Below, piece after piece: positions 59,547-64,000 of a stretch of DNA of 64,000 nucleotides. The stretch spans positions 124,001 to 188,000 of the forward strand of contig PYSS01000049.1 of NCBI GenBank assembly GCA_003049465.1, given 5' to 3'. The position numbers and the translations under genes are program-made. Position 1 is the first letter of the stretch. Each line of letters begins with the position of its first letter. Below the pieces are notes generated by a model. That model was given only the letters and a program-made list of their open reading frames with translations. It did not search any database and was not told where the DNA came from. Origin of the DNA: Magnaporthiopsis rhizophila. Taxonomy: Eukaryota > Ascomycota > Sordariomycetes > Magnaporthales > Magnaporthaceae.

Positions 59547-61851
59547 GTATATTTGTATAAAACTAATTATTAAATTATGGTATATACCAATTATAAAAAT
59601 TTATTATAATTTACCATTAGCCAAGCGCTAAATAAAAGATAAATTTAATAAAACCAGTTTTTTTAAAATTATAATTTTCGAATTAAGGTTAAAAAAGGGT
59701 TAAAAACGGCCAAACGGATGCTTTAAACCGTTAATCGGATTATTAGGTGGATATACCACCAGAAATATGCATAATTTTGGCCAAAAAACCAAATAAATCC
59801 CTAATTCCGGTATAACAGGTATTAGCTAAAATAATCCGATAAAAAAGCTGAACCCCAAAAAAAATCCAGCAGATTTATAGCCAAATAGCTAATAAATACC
59901 AGAAAATTATTAAAATTTGAAAAAAGCTTTGGTAATATTACGGATTTACAAAAATTTGTGCCGAAATATAAAATATAATTAAAAATTGCAAGGATTATAC
60001 GAAAAATAAAGCCAACAGGTATAAATTTTATGGTTTATTACAACCTTTGCCAATATTTAGCAAAATATGGCAAAAAATTACGGCAAATTTCGTTATAAAA
60101 CTATTTAAATCAAAGGAATTTTTTTACAAATGTTTAATATAATAATATTATAATAATAATCGATTAATTTACCAAATATACCATATACCTGCCATTTAAA
60201 AAAAATGCAAAGGTTATAAACCTAATTTATATTTTTATCCGGAATATAATTGCGAAATATGAAACACCAGAATGTATAATTTTAAACCGAAACAAATTAT
60301 TTAATAGCAAATTTTAAAAATAGCTTATAGCAAATTTAGGCGCAAAATATGCTTTTTTTACAATTTATTATTTTTAAACAGATAAGCAAATAAAACGAAC
60401 AAACCAAATTATAAAACAATATTTATATTATTTTATTAATTATAAATAAAATAATTGGGTATAATTATTTTTATAGCATAATTTGCGTATAACAGTTTAG
60501 TATACAAAAATACAGGAATTATACCATTTTATACAAATTATAAATATATATTTACGGTATATAAAAAATTTAGGGCAGGATTATATATTTTAATAGCAGA
60601 AATATAGGTGAAAAAATTTATTAAACTGTATAAAAATTTCCAAACAAAGCTAAAAAAACTGCAACAGCGCATATTTATGCAAACCAATAAAAAAAAGATC
60701 GAAAAACCGACCTTTAAAAAAAGGAATAACGTTTATCTTTTTTAATACAATATTAAAACAAAACGATCAAATAATAAATTAAATTATAAAAAATTGGAAC
60801 TGTTCAAAATTTTAAAAAGGGTTTTTAATATTAATTATAAATTTTAATTGCTATTAATTATGTATAATTATCCGATTTTTTACATAAATTTATTTAAATT
60901 AGCATTATTAAAGTTTAAAAATAATAAATTAATAAAAATTAACCCAAAATAAAAGTACAAAATCGAAAAAATTTTGGACAAAAATATTATTAACAAAACC
61001 AAACATTATTTGGTTAAATAAGCAGGATACAAAATTAAAAAAAATATTTGGAAAGGAAAAATAAACCTAAAAAGCGCATTAAAAACTTTCGAAAAATACC
61101 GGTAAAAAGTTTTTAAAAAGGAATTAATACCAGTGTTAAAATTTGGATTTCGATTCGGAATACCAGTATTAAAATAATTTATTTAATTAAAATAGGGCTA
61201 ATAAATTAAGGTTAGAATTAACCTTATAATTGGCCCAGCCCGGAAATAATAAAGGAAAAACGGAAACAAATAAGTTTAAAAGCGTAATAAGGGCCTGTAC
61301 AGCTGCTTTTTCGGTTTTCTTCTGTTTGACCCGCTCCAGTTTTTTTATGCTATTAATTTTGCAACGAATTGCATATATTTTTTTTTTAAACCATATTTTT
61401 TCCTGCTTATGCAAATGCTTAACTTTGGTATTAATACAATAGTGTTTTTTTTTGCCATTTTCAATTTAGTTTTTATTTTAAAATATTGGTAACTGAGCTT
61501 TTTAAACTGGGATAAAAAAAAATTTAGCACGTTATACCGAAAATATTTTTAACGAACATATTTAATACACTTAGAAAAATTGCGGGGGGATACAGCGCAA
61601 TGCACAAATCTTAGCGCTTTATAAGCAAAATAAAAAGGTATTTCGATGGAAAACGATAAAAGGATAGCAAGCAGATTGTTACAGTAAACGGTGGATTATA
61701 TATTAATAGCTTTTTATTTTTGTACCCGACCAAACATTTTGTTAAAAAAAGGAAATGGAAAATAATAAAAAAAGGAAAATATTTATTATTAACAGAAAAA
61801 CAGGGCTGCAGGTTTTGGCCAAAAAAATTTGGCCTAAAAGGGGAAACCTAA
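59547..61851 (+). pseudogene. RNase H end, integrase and chromodomain remains of element B
   Basis: This continues element B after the C insertion. The RNase H end lies at 59547-59720. The integrase zinc-binding and catalytic parts lie at about 59880-60450 (QIYSQIANKYQKIIKI, YYGFTKICAEI, KNKANRYKFYGLLQPLPIFS). The integrase C-terminal part is near 60700-60830. A chromodomain follows at about 60954-61110 (YKIEKILDKNIINKTKHYLV, then AGYKIKKNIW and KGKINLKSALKTFEKYR) with one stop at its tryptophan-like position. A 3' untranslated stretch leads to a purine-rich tract, AAAAGGGGAAACC, right before the LTR at 61852. Chromodomains of this retroelement class bind methylated H3K9 and steer integration to heterochromatin. 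Confidence 0.85.
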
Positions 61852-62314
61852 TATTACGACCATAATTGGCAGGGGGCAAAAAGGCTGGGGCTAACCCCCA
61901 GCAAAACATTTTTACCCCGCAGTTATAAAAGCCAGGGAGCCGAATAATTAAGGCCAAGCTAAAGAAGAGTTATATAATTAGGCATTTACCTAAACACGGG
62001 TGATATATTTGTTATATAATATAGCAAATATAATACAGTGATATATTTGTTATGCAACATAACAAATATAGCACAGATATAGTATGGAAGGGTTGCTGGT
62101 ATATAAGGTAAGGGGTTATTTTTGTGTTAGATAGTTTTTGATTAAGGCTTTGGCATTAATCAACCTAAGTTAGCTCCAAGGCAACCCTTTGGGCAAATAA
62201 TCGAGACCTTTGTTACTATTCCAGTTTTTTAGCACAAGCAACCTTGTGAAGGTTATACTGCTCAGCACCTTTCCTAGCATACCCTACCCTAGGAGCAGAG
62301 AACTGTTTGTAACA
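61852..62314 (+). repeat. 3' LTR of element B (463 bp)
   Basis: It has the same length as the 5' LTR. The first bases have decayed to TATTACGACC. It ends GTAACA next to the AAAAG duplication. Confidence 0.9.
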
Positions 62315-62319
62315 AAAAG
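62315..62319. repeat. Target-site duplication AAAAG, right of element B
   Basis: It pairs with 47649-47653. Confidence 0.9.
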
Positions 62320-63842
62320 CCGCCTAATTTTGGGGGATACCAAGGGCAATTTTATAAGGCCGTTTTAAAAGCGCCCTACCTATCCGGCAATTACAAAAAG
62401 CTTATCAGCGGATAGCTCCGGAGCAGAAGAAGCGCTTAGCCAATTGAATTTTATTACAGGCCTTTTTAAGGCTCCCGTTAATATATGCAAAAGTCCGGTT
62501 TTTTGCGCAAAAAATCCTCCGGCAAAAGGGTGCCTCCCAGCCTTTCGGAAAGCATTGGATTCGTGGCTTTTTAGGCCGATATTCGGAGATCTGTACCGGA
62601 AAAAGCCGGCGCATAAAGGTTGCATGCATTAAAAGGGCTACAATTATAATAATAAAGCAATAATAAAAATGTTTGCAAATACCGGAGATAGCCGGGATTA
62701 AGCCGGAAAATATGTATAATACTAACAAAAGCGGTCTGCAGGAGGGGAAAACCGGCAACAGGCTTATTTTAGGCCTTGCAAAAATCCGGCCTTTGCAAAA
62801 AAAGCCTGGAACCCGCATTTAAACCTCCTTTATTAAATGCATTTCAGCCACGGGGGTTACCCTTTTTTTGCTTATTATATTTAAAAAAAAAAGCGTACAA
62901 AAGCAATAATTTCCAAAGGATTTAGGCCTTTTTCAAAGCTGGGAATTTATTGTAATAAATAACGGATGGACTATTAACCGTACTAAAATCGAGTGGTTGC
63001 AAAAAATTTTCCTCCCGGGTATCCAATCTTTTGCCCCTGCATTATATTTTTTAATACTGGATGGCCACAAATTTTATATAACTAAAAAATTTATATATTT
63101 TTGCCTCCAAAATAATATTTATCTTTTTTATTTATCTTTTTATACCTTTTATATGCTGCAACCTTTTAACTTATCCATTTTTAATTCTTTTAAACAAACC
63201 TACCGCCAAAAAATAAAATTTTAAGCTTTATTTACCTGCTTAACTGTGATTAAAAAAAGGTTTTTTTTATAAGCCTATATTTTTGCAAAATTATAAACCC
63301 CCTATATAATCAAATCAGGGTGGCAGGTATCAGGCTTTTGGCCCCGGAATATCCAAAAACCTTTATCAAACCAACTTTTACTTGAAAACTTCCAACAAAA
63401 CGATTAACAAGCCCAAATTTAACAATTTGCAAAAAATAATAGGGCCAAACAATATTTAACGGTCCCTATTCAAATATCCCAAATCGTATAAAAAACTCCT
63501 AAATAATCGAAAAAATTGGCCACCCAAATCAGCACTATTAAGGCCCGGATCCTTATAAGCCCTATAACCCGGCTTTTTTTCCGAAAATTTCAAAAAGGCT
63601 ATAGCGTGCACAAATACGATTTGGCTACAGCCTATCAAAAAATCAGGCAATTGGAAGCCCAATTGGAAGCACAACAGCCTCGCAAAAAAAAAAAGGTGGC
63701 CACGGATCCCAACGAAACTTTTATGGATATCCGCCGAGTTGCAAAGGCAAGGGGTAATATTAAGGAGGTAATGGATACAGCATCTGAAAAAGCGGAAAAT
63801 TCTGATCAGGAATCAGCTTTATCTTGCATCGAGGTTGCTTAA
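62320..63842 (+). pseudogene. pogo/Fot1 transposase, remainder (copy B, piece 2)
   Basis: This picks up exactly where 47653 stops. It repeats the DNA-binding half (RFKSALPIRQLQKAYQRIAP, LPLIYAKVRFFAQKIL, SQPFGKAL) and then runs into the DDE catalytic half, which is heavily stopped. Recognisable pieces are LDGHKFYITKKFIYFCLQNN followed by IYLFYLSFYTFYMLQPFNLS and IFNSFKQTYRQKIK (about 63055-63220). The usual catalytic DDD cannot be traced with confidence. The last part (63516-63842) is an uninterrupted 108-codon frame: ITRLFFRKFQKGYSVHKYDL, a short leucine/glutamine helix, the basic KKKKV and an acidic end. Total coding length over both pieces agrees with a roughly 550-residue Fot1-type transposase. 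Confidence 0.82.
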
Positions 63843-63902
63843 ATAAAGGTAAAAATTTGCAGTTGAATGCAGTAGGTTTGTTGTTGATCGGATCCCGGTG
63901 GA

Positions 63903-63944
63903 GGTGCCGGACAGGGGGGGTGCCGGACAGGGGGTGCACTGACT
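63903..63944 (-). repeat. Right terminal inverted repeat (42 bp)
   Basis: It is the exact reverse complement of 38730-38771, including the two internal GGTGCCGGACAGGGG units. TA follows at 63945-63946. Confidence 0.95.
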
Positions 63945-64000
63945 TATAATAAAGGACAACTTGATACCGGTAAATATAGATCGAGGTTTGAAACTGGCTT
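63945..64000. other. Flanking sequence beyond the island
   Basis: Non-element sequence resumes after the TA. It is too short to annotate. Confidence 0.5.

Larger units (their letters stand above)
47654..62314 (+). mobile_element. Ty3/gypsy retrotransposon B, interrupted by element C
   Basis: Two LTRs of equal length (463 bp; 47654-48116 and 61852-62314) in plus orientation and a 5-bp duplication AAAAG define one insertion into pogo copy B. Without element C it is about 7.2 kb, the same as D. The element begins TGTTACAACC and ends GTAACA. The coding direction is plus. Confidence 0.92.
38730..63944 (+). mobile_element. Composite pogo/Fot1-type element packed with nested gypsy retrotransposons
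   Basis: The 25.2-kb AT-rich block starts and ends with 42-bp perfect inverted repeats, each beside a TA dinucleotide (38728-38729 and 63945-63946), the target duplication expected for Tc1/mariner-pogo elements. The left end carries the 5' part of one transposase copy, the right end the 3' part of another, both on the plus strand. Everything between is Ty3/gypsy sequence. A single pogo unit assembled from the pieces would be about 1.9 kb, the usual Fot1 size. The duplicated 5' transposase region shows that the two ends come from two different copies. Confidence 0.8.

Noticed and set aside
62276..62300. CCCTACCCTAGG in LTR ends as an internal telomere repeat
   Set aside because: It is a fixed part of every LTR in the block and forms part of an inverted repeat; it is not tandem.
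38700..64000. CRISPR-like or prokaryotic repeat arrays
   Set aside because: All repeats here are explained by LTRs, target duplications and terminal inverted repeats; the sequence is fungal.

Overview
This window is from a filamentous ascomycete (Pezizomycotina, most likely a Sordariomycete). The evidence is short spliced introns of mostly 50-110 bp with GT..AG ends and CTGAC-like branch points, GC-rich exons, families typical of the group (WSC, LaeA-like methyltransferase, P450, secreted SET protein, DHH1), and an AT-rich island of transposons that look mutated by RIP (repeat-induced point mutation). All calls come from reading the sequence; no database search was run. Exon models were built by eye and checked for reading-frame continuity.

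Layout. Positions 1-38.7 kb are ordinary gene-bearing DNA. In order they hold a coiled-coil protein cut by the window edge (+), a secreted WSC-domain protein (-), a stub of a protein kinase (-), a broken amidase gene (+), a LaeA-like methyltransferase with very small exons (-), a cytochrome P450 (+), mitochondrial GatB/Pet112 (+), a J-domain protein with a mitochondrial-type N-terminus (-), the DEAD-box helicase Dhh1 (+), a SET-domain protein with a signal peptide (-), and three low-complexity proteins of unknown function (+, -, +). The kinase stub, amidase pseudogene, methyltransferase and P450 (5.6-16.2 kb) could be the worn remains of an accessory or secondary-metabolite locus, but no backbone synthase is present.

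Positions 38,730-63,944 form a sharply bounded AT-rich block. It begins and ends with perfect 42-bp terminal inverted repeats next to TA dinucleotides. Just inside each end lie pieces of a pogo/Fot1-type transposase. Between them are nested Ty3/gypsy retrotransposons carrying a chromodomain. Element B (47,654-62,314, 5-bp target duplication AAAAG) sits in one pogo copy. Element C (52,113-59,541, duplication AAAGG) sits inside B in the opposite orientation. Element D (40,361-47,560) and fragment A (39,316-40,360) fill the left side, and their flanks do not match. The pogo 5' region is present twice, so the block looks like two pogo copies fused by recombination between retroelements. All retroelement reading frames are destroyed in the G:C to A:T direction. 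Ordinary flanking sequence resumes after 63,946.

The housekeeping genes (GatB, Dhh1, J-protein) appear intact. Several other genes encode conserved-looking but unrecognised proteins, and their exon structures are given so they can be tested.
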